DNA from: Bilabrum cf. latius
Lineage: Eukaryota > Bigyra: Bicosoecida > Bigyra > Bicosoecida
DNA length: 64,000 nucleotides
NCBI GenBank assembly: GCA_965178125.1
Contig: OZ237774.1
Location: 1-64,000, forward strand
Direction: 5' to 3'
Position numbers and translations under genes: made by a program. The number at the start of each line of letters is the position of its first letter. The stretch's first letter is position 1. Below the pieces are notes generated by a model. The model had not been told where the DNA came from. It saw only the letters and a program-made list of their open reading frames with translations, and made no database searches. This document shows positions 44,601 to 54,703 of this stretch, piece by piece.

Positions 44601-47600
44601 GGAGGCGGGGGCGAGGGTGGGGGTGGTCCTCGGCGCCGCAGATGGGGGAAAACCAGAGTGCACGCTACCTCTCTCCAGAGAGCCCGACCTTCCCACAGGA
44701 CCAACCAGCGGGCTGCGGGAGCTTTCGCGTTCCCTCACAGGAAGTGACCCCTGCCGGTCCTCACTCGTCACACCATGTGCCACCCCGCGGCGCCCCAGCC
44801 CTATTCCACTACTGGCCGCCCCCCGCCGCCGCCCAATGCCCCCGTGACCAGCCCTCACCCCCACCCCCGCCCCCACCCCCGGGCCTAGTCCCAGCCTGGA
44901 CGCCCTCGCAGCAGCCTCTGCCACCGACAGGCCAGACCTCGCGCGAGTACCAGCGCGAGGACCCGGAGCCAGAATCAAGGGCCCCCCCTGGGGCGATCCT
45001 GTTCCCTGGGAAGGGGATGTCCCCGCGAGCACTAGGGGAAGTCCCCCTGGAGAGCCTGCCCCCTCCTGAGAGACGGGGGGCTCGGACCTTGGGGGCGGCG
45101 GGGGCGGGGGGCGACCGTCTTGCATGGTGCTGCCTGCACTACCATGTGGTGCACCTGGAAGCACGGCCAGGCCGGGACTCATGTCTGTCCCCCACCGGGC
45201 CCGCGCCCCCCTCTCCCTGCTCCTGCTCCTGCTCCTGCTCCGAATCCTCCTTGTTCCCTGGTCCACGTCGAATCCCACCCTCACCCCGGGGGGTGACCTC
45301 CCGTCCGGAGAGAAGCGGGGGATGGTGGATCCGGAATCGCTCGCTGCCTCCCACCCCGCTGAGAGCATGTGATCCCCCGCGGCAAACTGCCCCTTCCTCT
45401 CCCGCCCCCGCCCTCTCTCCCGCCCCCTTCGGCTCCCAGGGACGTAGCTCCGTGCAGTGCCACTGCCAATGGCCCTGGCATCCCCTTCTTTCCGGCCTCG
45501 TCCGCCGATCGGGCGATCCACCAGTCCGTTTGCCTCGGCTAGATGTTCCGCAAGCGGGATGGCGCTGCGCAGCTCCACGTCATGCGAGCCGGGCCCCACC
45601 CCCGGCCTGCCCTCCCGCCGCACCACCTGCACGCCCGCGACTGACACGAGCACGTTCTGCTTCCCCGGGTGCACGTGCGCTGGGACGCTCAGCCCAGAGC
45701 CGAACGCAGGCCCTTTCTGCCTGCGCGAGCCTCGCCCTCGCCCTCGCCCTGTTCCCCCCATCGATGTGTTCCCTGAACGGTTGCGACCGCTGCTTCCGTT
45801 GCCTCTCGGGCTCGGCAATCGACCCTATTCCTCCAAACGGTCCTCCTCCTTACCCCCCATGCCACCCATCCCTCTGCCTCTGCCGCTGCTCTTGCTCCTG
45901 CTCCTGGCCCGCCCGTAGCCGTCCACCGCTCTCCTCCTGCTCCTGCTCATGCCCCTCCGACTCACGAATCGGGGCACAGCCAGTCGGTCCACCAGAGCTC
46001 TTTGGTGACCCGCACTCGCGGCAGTCACGTCGCCCTGGCCTCGCCCTCCTGCGCCCTCCTGCGCTTCGACCTCGCCCTCCTTCCCCTCTCGTGCACCCGC
46101 ACTCGTCACACCGTTTCCACCACTCGTCACACCTCCCCCCTCTGGTACCCTGTACCTCAGCTCGAGCAGCGCGGCGGGCCCCTCCTCCCCCCTCGCCACA
46201 GCCTCCCTGATGGCCCTCTCCCGCATGGCGGCCTGCACGCGGGCATGTGCGCGGGCTGATCCCAGGGCGGCAACCCGGGGCAATGGGCTGCCCACGGTGT
46301 CCATCAGCCCCGAAATGCCGCTCCCCACCGGTAGCTGCGACCCGGAATCATTCGCACCTCTGCCCTTCCCGCCCAGCCCCTCTGTCTCCACCCCTTCCCC
46401 AGCCCCCTCCTCAGCCCCAGTAACCCCATGCCCCGCGCTTCTCCCTACCCCCTCCTCCTCCTCCAGCAGCCCCTCCCTTCCCGTCCTAGAGAACACACTC
46501 AGGTCCTACTGGTGCCGGGCGAAGACACGGGCCCTCGCGGCCTCTTTCCGCCTGGACCTGGCCGCCTCCTTGCTCCTCCTGGCCTCGGCCTCCTCCTTGC
46601 GCCTGCCCCCGGGCACGTGCGAGCCGTCCAGCCGAGTCACCTGCGGCACCACAGATACGATGGCCGCTCTGTACTTGCTCCTCCTCCTCTTATCCTCCTC
46701 CCGGGGGGTGGGTCCCCCCAGCCCAACAGCAGTCATAAGCCTTCTATCCCCCACGTTGAAAGTGCTGCTCGACCCCTTGCCCCCAGGGATCACCCCGGGG
46801 ATAGCCCCCAGCGGGGGGGGTATAGCATGTCCCCCGATGGGGTTTCCCTCCCACAGCCACAGACCCCGGAGGCTCTGGAGAACAGACAGGGGCCGCACAC
46901 CCGCCGCACTCGTCACACGGTTATCCCTCGCGTCCAGCTCCCGGAGGCCCATGGCCCCGCCCACCGCCAGCTCCCGCAGCCTGTTCCCCCGCACGGACAG
47001 CACCTCCAGCCGCCCGCAGCCCGCCAGCCCAGGCACCCTCCCCAGGGAACAGCCCTCCAGCCTCAGCTCGCGCAGGGCGGGGGCCAGCTCCAGCCAGCCG
47101 GGGGCGATGCTCCCCGTGGGCGGCAGGGCGGCGTCTCGGATGCACAGCCGCTCCAGCCGCGGCATGGGCGGCAGCGCCAGGGGGTGCGACCTCGTGTCCT
47201 CGTCTTCGTCGCTGGCAGGGGGACTGCTGTCTGGGCTGCGGGCCTTAGAGGCAGCCGGGGAAGCGAATATGCCGCTGCTGCTGCTAGCCCGCTGGCTGTG
47301 CGCGCGCGGGTTGCCCTAGGCAGGCGGCCGGCCGAGGCGTCGGGGGGAAGGCTTCAAGCGATACGGTTTCGCGTCTCGAAGGTCCACATTCCGTAAGTCT
47401 AAACGCTTCAGTGGCTCTGCCTTCGGTTCGGACAGCTTCTGCAGGAGTTTCGATCGCACATCGCGCCAGTAGGTCGGTGCTGAGGCCAGTCGCGCTGTAC
47501 GAGTGACTCGGTGGTCACCCGCTGCCGCTAGCGCCTTGCCACTTATTTCCTAGTGAACGGATTCGCCTGTTTCAGTTGCAGCTGGCTAGCTACCGGGGTT

Positions 47601-47681
47601 CACAGCCCCGTTTGGTCGAGGCGAGCGTGGCGGCGGAGGCGGGGGCCGTGCTGCATCCATCGCTGCAGGTGGCACATCCAT
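41673..47681 (-). CDS. Giant LRR - 12-residue repeat - WW domain protein, twelve in-frame UAGs
   Basis: Single continuous minus-strand frame of 2002 residues from ATG 47681 to TAA 41673-41675, containing twelve TAGs read as Gln (lowest plus-strand bases 47586, 47550, 47316, 46506, 45825, 44217, 43800, 43569, 43545, 43290, 43062, 42243). After a Pro-rich start come SDS22-like leucine-rich repeats (PLKRLDLRNVDLRD, LERLCIRDAALP, ALRELRLEGCSLGRVPGLAG, RLEVLSVRGNRLREL, GLRELDARDNRVTS) and a basic helical segment (KEEAEARRSKEAARSRRKEA). The middle 1000 residues are low complexity. A 21-copy repeat (VNGKSAALDEGE/D) follows, then a C-terminal WW domain (GWEVCEDPGSGSVYFHDPST ending QSVWRLPEP). Likely a scaffold, perhaps ciliary or cytoskeletal, by analogy with other LRR and WW proteins. 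Shares a 186-base upstream region with the divergent LRR gene. Confidence 0.78.
42255..43010 (-). repeat. 36-bp coding minisatellite, 21 copies
   Basis: Perfect 36-base periodicity inside the LRR-WW gene. On the coding strand each unit encodes VNG(K/E)SAALDEG(E/D). Variation is concentrated in two positions (K/E and E/D); a few units have single substitutions. As 36 is a multiple of three, all frames stay open, producing false ORFs on both strands. Confidence 0.97.
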
Positions 47682-47867
47682 GGAAACTGCAGACTTGATG
47701 ACGCAGTTTATAATACAGCAACAGTTAAGCTGCGCTGCCTGGTTTTGGCGATTATTGTCAGGCAGTGTGTGTCGAGGCGCCTGCAATTCATGCGGACTCG
47801 AAACGACGCGCAACTGCCCAGAACCTCTTTGGTCCGAACCGTCACGCTGCACGGTGAAATGGATATG
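47682..47867. promoter_or_regulatory. Putative bidirectional promoter
   Basis: 186 bases between the divergent starts of the LRR-WW gene (minus) and the LRR-coiled-coil gene (plus). The two adjacent LRR genes could be co-regulated. No specific element was recognised. Confidence 0.4.
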
Positions 47868-49896
47868 CAAGCAAACCCCGTGTCCGTATATGAGGCTTCT
47901 CTCGCTAAACTTGGGGAGTCCCGCGATGAGAGCGTCGTCGCCTAGCTCCGAGACGGTACCAGCACGATTCGAGCGCAGGCTGTGAGAGACTGGCTCGCGA
48001 TGCTGCTGCCGTCGAGTTCATTGCACAAGTTACTTTAAGGTATACAATCTCTTAGTAGCGATTTCATGCCGCAGTCGTCAGACTCCGCCGTTATTGCGCT
48101 CGCGACCGCCCTGCGCTTCGTGTCGACTCTGCAATCTTTGGATTTGGCGGGCAGCGCCTTTGGAGCGGATGGCGCCGAGTCTTTGGCAGATACGATCGAA
48201 GGTAAGCTTAACTTAATATGATAGGCGCTATGCGCACGATCCTACGGTTGCTTTGAACCGCATGGACGCATGCCTCCTCTTTGTCACTCCCTGGCCCGCA
48301 GCACTTCCTGGAGTACTGCGAGTCCGGCTGAGAGGTTGCCCCGTGGGAGACGAAGGAGCCGCTGCGGTGGTCCGCGCCGCCGCCCGCCAGGGCAGCGCCG
48401 TGACCTCCCTGGACCTCAGCCGCGCGGGGATTGGGCCCCGGGGCGCCTCGGCAGTGGCTGGTTATGTATCCGTGTGCCCTGCCCTGCGCATGCTCAATCT
48501 CGAGGAAAACCCACTCGGGGCACAGGCGGCGGGTGCACTGGCAGCGGCTGCGTTCGCCACCCGCAGACTGGAGGTGTTGGGCCTGGCTCGCACGGGGCTA
48601 GGGGACGCGGGGGCGAGGCAGCTGCTGGCCGTGTTTAGGCCACCCATGGAGGGGCTGCCCCACGAGGGGGTCCCCTCCGGTGGGGCTGGGGCTGGGGGCG
48701 ACGGCGAAGATGATTTCGGCTCCGAGTCGACTCGCCCGGTGGCCCTCAGGCTCCTCGACCTCAGCGCCAACGCCCTCGGCGAGGCGGCGGCTCGGGCTGC
48801 AGCCGAGGCGATTCCGAGTCCCCGGTGCGGCCTGCGTGAGCTGGTGCTGGCGGGGAATCCCCTGGGCAAGGCCGGCGTGGACGCGGTGCTCCGATCGGTT
48901 GGTGAGGCACGGGAGCGCAGGGTCGGGGCTGGTCGAACGCTCACCTTTTTGGACCTGTCCGGATGCTGCGAGGGTGTGACGAGTGCGGCGGAGCGGCTGG
49001 TGCCCCGGTCGAGTCGAGGACAGAGCGCAGACGGCGCCGTGCCGGCCCTGGAGCTGGACGCGGCCGAGCCTTAGGAAAGCAGTCCTGGTGCGAGTGCAGT
49101 CGTCCCGTCTGCACAGGGAGCGGGAGCGGGAGTGGGAGGCAAGACCAGTGCGGCAGGTGGCTCGGCTCATCACGGGCATGCGCCTGTACCTTCCCTGCCG
49201 GACCCATCCGCGTCTTTCTCTGCTTCCCCTTCCGGTGCCTGGGCAGCGGCCAGAGCGCCCCCACAGCCCCCGGCCCTGCCAACCGCCGCTCCCGCCTCCT
49301 CGTCATCCTCCTTGTCCTCGTCACACCTCGACCGGCTGTCCTCGTTGGAGCGAGCCGTTCAGGAGGTGGCACGGGCGGGCAGAGAGGCCCACGCCAGGGC
49401 AGAGGCGGCGGAGGCCAGGGCACAAGCGGCCGAAGGTGCGGCCCTTGAGGCCCAGCGGAGAGCCCAAGCAGCTGAGCGGGCTCTGGGGGCGCAGCGGGCG
49501 GGGGAACAAGGGGAGGCGGGGGCGGCGCAGGCGGCTCTTGAAGAGGTGCGCGGGCTGACGGGGCGGGTGGACGCGGCTCTGCGCGGGCTGCAGGAGCGGG
49601 TGGAGTCCAGGGAACAAGAGGGCGCGACGGGGGGGCAGGTGGAGGAGGTGGTGGACGCGCTGCGAGGCGAGCTGGAGGATCAGGTGCGCCGCATGGACGG
49701 TATGCTGCAGCAGCTGGCCAGGGCGGTGCAGGGCGTGGCGGGTCGGCTGGAGGGCCTGGAGGAAGCGGTGCAGGAGGAGCAGGACGCGAGTCTGAAGGCA
49801 CTCGAGGCGCTCCTGGGGCACGTGCAGGGGCAGGGATAGGGGTAGGGATAGGGGCAGAAAGGAGGGGGCAGCCCTGGTCGGAGGGTCGGGCACTGA
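47868..49896 (+). CDS. LRR (RI-like) and coiled-coil protein with five in-frame UAGs
   Basis: Proposed exons 47868-47981, 48075-48201 and 48302-49896. The first exon carries a TAG (47943-47945) in VVA-x-LRDGTSTIRAQ. Ribonuclease-inhibitor-like LRRs follow (FVSTLQSLDLAGSAFGADGA, SLADTIE across the intron, GSAVTSLDLSRAGIGPRGAS, ALRMLNLEENPLGAQAAGAL, ALRLLDLSANALGEAAAR, GLRELVLAGNPLGKAGVDAV). After a TAG at 49072 the protein continues into a Ser/Pro linker and a long coiled coil (LSSLERAVQEVARAGREAHA, then DALRGELEDQVRRMDGMLQQ). The end is a Gly-Gln run in which CAG and TAG alternate (TAGs at 49837, 49843, 49849), then TGA at 49894. The first exon is the least certain part. Confidence 0.75.
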
Positions 49897-51543
49897 TCCA
49901 TGTGCTACCGGTATGCGTAGCAGGGTGTAGGTTTAGCATCTCCGCAGATCTAGCACCACTAGGGTCCGTCTCTAGCGTGGTGCCAACAGTGTGAGTGAAC
50001 TGGGTGCGCTTGCAAAGGACTGTGTGTGAGGTGATGGAGGGAGGTGAGGCTCGTGTTGCCATCATCAGCTCTGCTCGTATTCTCGCCCTGCTGGTTGGGC
50101 GACCACTGGGCTCACGTCCGGCAGAGGGGGCTGGCTGGGACAGACTGGACTGCCATCGGGTCCTGTGATACGTGTCCCGAACGGGATGATCCTGCCGCGC
50201 ACAGAAAGTTTGCTCGTGTAATTTCAGTGCCCTTTATTTCGCGGACAGGACACATTGCATCGTCATGATGATGTAGCCTAACGGAAAGGTGACGTTACAA
50301 CTCGGAGCCTGCCACATGAGGAAGCTTCCTCAGCCCACATTCGCGTCCTGTCACAGTCAACCCCATCAGAGGCGAGTAGCGGACAGCATTCAAGCCAAGC
50401 AGGGCTTCTTAAGTATTGTAAACTAGTTTATCTGAGGATGTGCAATTCAAGTAAAGAATGCGAGTTTGGGTAGGGTGCAGGCGCTTCGGGTGCTGCTCCG
50501 AGAATATTGAAGCTGCTGCGTCCAACCAGCAGCATTGGCCGGACTGCAAGAGGTCCATGGCGGCATGCGCGGAATAATTCAGACCAAACAGTGAGATTAA
50601 CGCAAGATACAATGCATGCTTGCCTGCAACGTGCAGCAACATCGGGACTGGCACGTGAAGTCGAACTTCACCCCGTGTGGCGTGGCAAGCCGTGGGCTGT
50701 ATCGCGCTTGCAATCCGCCCTCTTTTGTGCGCTTGGTCCGATCGTACTCTTGCAGACTACTAGGCCACTAAAAAATGTTACTGTGGAGATCCAGGCATGG
50801 AAACCGAGTCCAGTTACACTAGCTTCGCCAATCGGAAAGGGCCGTTTGCCTTCGGCTTTAAGGTCGGACAATTCTCATCACAAGATCGGCGGTGACCGAA
50901 CCCACGATGAGAATTGCTCGGGCCCCCCTACCAGACCATCATATAGAGTATTTGGATCTAGAACCGTCTGCACTAGCAGATTAGACGGAACGCGCCAGCG
51001 AGCAAGGCAGCGCAAACGGCCAAGAGTCGTAAGGGACAGGATGCAGGTACTGCCGGGTTGGTCCGACATGTTTCGCAGCTGGGTGAAGAGGGCCGGCACT
51101 TCCGTCGGGATCTTGCCTACCATCACAGAAGAAACCGCAGATTGCTACAGGGATATTTCAAGAGATAAGGCAACGAAACGAAGTCCGCAAACGGGGGACC
51201 GATGCGTGGCACGAGGTCCGTCGGCGTCTCTACCTAGCACTGAGGCGAAGTATCTAGGTCCGCCGGGGGGTCGAAGTGCCGAAGTGCAACGGGTGAAATG
51301 CGGAATCCCTTTGATTCCAGCCTGCTTTCGCTACTCTGAGGCAGCCAATCTCGAGGCTTGTTGCTTCGCTTAAGTTTTAATCTTGATTTGAACATGATAT
51401 TCACTTCGTACCCGTACTGTCGGGGTCCTACCGCGATTCGAACCAACAAACGCCACCGGGGAGTCATAGCACCGGCGACTGCCCCCCCACTTTGGGACAG
51501 CGCAAAAAGGAAAAAAACTGCACCAATCTACAGGCATATACGT
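49897..51543. other. Large intergenic region without a supported gene
   Basis: About 1.65 kb of distinctly lower GC between the ends of an LRR gene (plus) and the TAPT1 gene (minus). A 288-codon plus-strand frame (50507-51373, TAA end) has no protein-like composition or recognisable motif. A short hairpin (CCGTCT...AGACGG, about 50960-50985) and an isolated tRNA B-box-like GGTTCGAATCG (minus, about 51433-51443) are present, but no complete tRNA or snRNA fold could be drawn. Confidence 0.5.
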
Positions 51544-54222
51544 TCAAAAATTTTTCTCTGTGGAGAAGTTATTGAACGTGGTGTACCTGCTGACTCCCCG
51601 CAGCAGCTTGAGCACCTCCCGATCGCCCGCCACGTCATGCTGCAGCTCGGCGTCCTCCCTCGCCATCAGCGCATGGTCCTTCCGCAGGGCGCGCCGGAGC
51701 GCCGCCATGAAGGATTTCACCCTCCGGGGGGACCCGCCCTCGCCCAGCCTGCGGGTCTCCCCGACGCGACCTGCACCATGGTGACCGCGCTCGCCTGCAC
51801 GGCCGTGTTCCTCGTCTGCCGAATCTGCGTCACTACTGCTCGTCCACTCCTCCAGCTCCTCGTCTCCTGCGTGGGGCTGCACCTTTTTCATGCGCTCGCC
51901 TTGAGAGCCAGCTCCACTGCGGGCACTTCCTCGGTGATGATCCGATGGCCCCGCATCACCGGCCGCTCCTTCGACTGCACCAGCAGCAGCTCGCTATCGA
52001 TCTATATCCTCGGACCTTCTCATGTCCCTCCCCCTCCCCCTCCCACTATGCCTGTTTCCCACCTTGGATTCGTCCCACGCCCCGGCAGCTTGCAGGTCCT
52101 TCATTGACCTCACGGACGGCAGGTCGCCTCCCCTCTCCACCGGGGTGGGCTCGCCCTCCTCCTCTACCCCGCCCCTGAACCGAGCTGCAGCTGACCCCTC
52201 CTCCAACATCCCGTCACTCGTCACACTGGACACACTCGCCCCGCTGACAGACCTGCGGTGCCCCTCCCCCTTCCTATTGCTGCTGCTTCCTCTTCCCTGT
52301 CCTGCAGTCTGAGAGCTGCCGGGCACATGCGGCCGCCGGATCCTCAGACCTGGCAGTGGCGTCACCTCGTCTTCACTCCCATCTGCTTCATTTGCATCGT
52401 CTGCATTTAGATTGCTGTCCTCATTTGACGCGCCTGCCTGCCAGCGACCTGTTACGCTCGCTGCACCTGCGCCGCTATGGCCCCGTGACAACAACTGTCC
52501 CTCCTGCTATGCGTGTCCTTGCTCTTGCTCTTGCCCTCGTCCTTGCCCTTGCCCTTGCCCTTGTCCTTGCCCTTGCCCTTGTCCTTGTTCAGGCGCCACC
52601 AGCCCCACCCACGACCGATCCGGATCCAGCATGCGCGCCTGATCCTCCGCATACGCGTCTTTCCAATTCCGAATGGCTCCCAGGCCCGCGTCATCTGGGT
52701 CTGTTTCCTCCCGGGGGTTTTCCTACTGCCCTGGCTGCTCGTGCACCTGCCCCCCATCCTCCCGCAGCTGCTGAGATTGATGTTGATCCCCCCCACCAAT
52801 CGCCTTCACCTTTCTCACCTTTCTCTCCATCTCTCTCTCTTTCTCCATTGCCCTCCTCGCCTTCCTCTCTCTCCTGACCTGTCTCTTCACAGCTGCAGAC
52901 CACCCCAGCAACAGCAGAGATGCGCACCCTTTCAGCGCAAGCAGCACCAGGGCACACAGCACCGGCACCGCCACGCCCCACGCGCTGGTTCCGTCAATGC
53001 GCGGCGCCGATGCCCTGGACAGCTTGTGCTGCACGACCCGCGCCGCCACCGCCACCAGGGGCAGCACGGACAGTCCCATCCTGTGGGAGCAGTCCCTCAT
53101 CGGGTCCAGGGCAGCGGGGGCCAGCTGCCGCGCCCTCACTGCATCTCTCGCCAGCAGCCGAACGAAGCTGTGGTAGAGCTCTGGCCTGAGGCGGTTGAAC
53201 TTGGCCGCGAAGAGGTGCTTGACCCAATCGGTCGCTGCCTCCACACCGAGGATGGTGGCGTAGGCCGGCCACTCCTGCAGCAGTGGCCCGGGCCCACTCC
53301 AGTCCAGCACGATGATGAGGCACAGGAACACAGCCAGCTGGAAGCGCTCCACCCCGTCAGCCGCGACCACCTGGAAGAGCTGCTCGGGCTTGAACCGCTT
53401 GAACACCCCTGACTTGAGCTCCACAAAGTTGCTCGACACGAGCATGGGCAGCAGGGCGGTGGAGGACGAGTTCACCGCGATGCTGAGGCACACCACCTGC
53501 ACGAAATGCACCGCGCTGTGCACCACCACGTACACGGCCCCAAGGAGACAGTGGCCCCCCAGCTGCCCCAGGGCCCACCAGTCAGCCGCCCCCATCGAGA
53601 CCCCCCCCGCAGTGCCAGTGGCACCACCCCCCCCGTCCTCCAGCCCTGGGATCCTCAGTGCAGCCACGGTCCTGTAGGCAGAGCTCAGCACGTCCTACCC
53701 CATGGCAGCCAGCAGCCGATCCACGATCTCGGATATCTAGTACCAGGCGTACATGTGCAGCGCACTGCCGTTCCGTATGTGATGGTACACGGTGGACACG
53801 CGCGCGAATCCCATGGCCCACACTGCCAGCAGGAGCACCGCACCTCGCACCACGTCCAGCAGCTGGGACCTCCTGACGGATGCCACGTCTAGCCCCCTAG
53901 CGAGAGCGAGCACGCGCCCCCGAGCACTTGCTCCCAGGAGGGCACCGGCCGCCCAAGCAGCCGACCGGAAGCCCATGGTGAGCAGCATCCTGCCGAACCC
54001 GAGCGCAGCCCTCAGAGGCAGCAGCGCGCACGCCTGCAGGAACACGTCCCAGCACGCGAGCATGGAGAACATGACGAACCTCTCCAGGGCGAAGGGCACC
54101 AGCACCACGCCAAAGAGGTACTTTGGGACAGAGCCAGACGGCTCCGAGGGGCGGGCGTCGCCCCAGCGGAGCTCTGAAATCGCGAAGCGAGCTAGCCCGG
54201 AGCAGCAGTTCTGAGGCACCAT
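51544..54222 (-). CDS. TAPT1: TAPT1-family endoplasmic-reticulum membrane protein
   Basis: Multipass ER protein of the TAPT1/Emp65 (DUF747) family, linked to ER protein quality control and, in animals, cilia. Single exon, 892 residues, ATG 54222 to TGA 51544. The conserved core is clear: LFGVVLVPFALERFVMFSML, FLQACALLPLRAALGFGRML, VYVVVHSAVHFVQVVCLS, SSNFVELKSGVFKRFKPEQL, DWVKHLFAAKFNRLRPELY and RMGLSVLPLVAVAARVV. Five TAGs are in frame (53737, 53695, 52723, 52507, 51994). The one at 53695 sits in LLAAMG-x-DVL, where animal TAPT1 has SFGQDIL, so it is read as Gln. The C-terminal extension has a long Gly-Gln/Glu-Gln repeat and acidic patches. Divergent from LTV1. Confidence 0.88.
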
Positions 54223-54703
54223 TGATTGGTCGCTACTAAAATCACGATTGAATAGCTATTTTGCCTGTTCGGACGGCGGTGGAATCGTGACAGCTGGATC
54301 GGCCGTGGTTGCCGGCTCCCGGGTCGACTCAGTTGAATCATCTCGACTATCGCATGCACCTTTCTCGGACATAGGCACTCTTGTCGACAAACCACAGTAG
54401 TCAAGGTTTACACACGGACTGGGAAATTAGCAGCTCCTAAATGATGTGCCAGGGTTCCTAGCTGGTGCTGGGCTACCAGCAAACTTGGTGTGCAGTTCAA
54501 GATCTTATAGCAATCTACGCACGAATGAAATCAACTTGATTCTAAAATCATCCGTACTTGTATCAGCGATAGCACCTGAGAGGCGGCAACGTGGCCAGCT
54601 CGGGACGGTGGTCACCGTACGCGAAGGTTCGCTTTGAGGAAAAGGAACACGCGAGTTCGGGAACTGCAACAGCGGACTAAGCAACTGATTCTGTGCAGCC
54701 AAC
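54223..54703. promoter_or_regulatory. Intergenic region between divergent TAPT1 and LTV1
   Basis: 481 bases of lower GC between two divergent starts; must contain both promoters. No recognisable element or gene. Confidence 0.45.

Noticed and set aside
43898-46210. 770-codon Pro/Ser-rich plus-strand ORF, and similar long plus frames at 41755-43056 and 21639-23447
   Set aside because: They are antisense shadows of the LRR-WW gene, its 36-bp repeat and the unknown 21.6-24.2 kb gene; no domains are visible.
50507-51373. 288-codon ORF ending in TAA
   Set aside because: No recognisable motif, unlike the codon use of its neighbours, and located in a low-GC intergenic stretch.
51413-51500. tRNA-like element on the minus strand (GGTTCGAATCG near 51440)
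   Set aside because: The flanking bases do not form a T-stem and no matching acceptor or D arm can be drawn.
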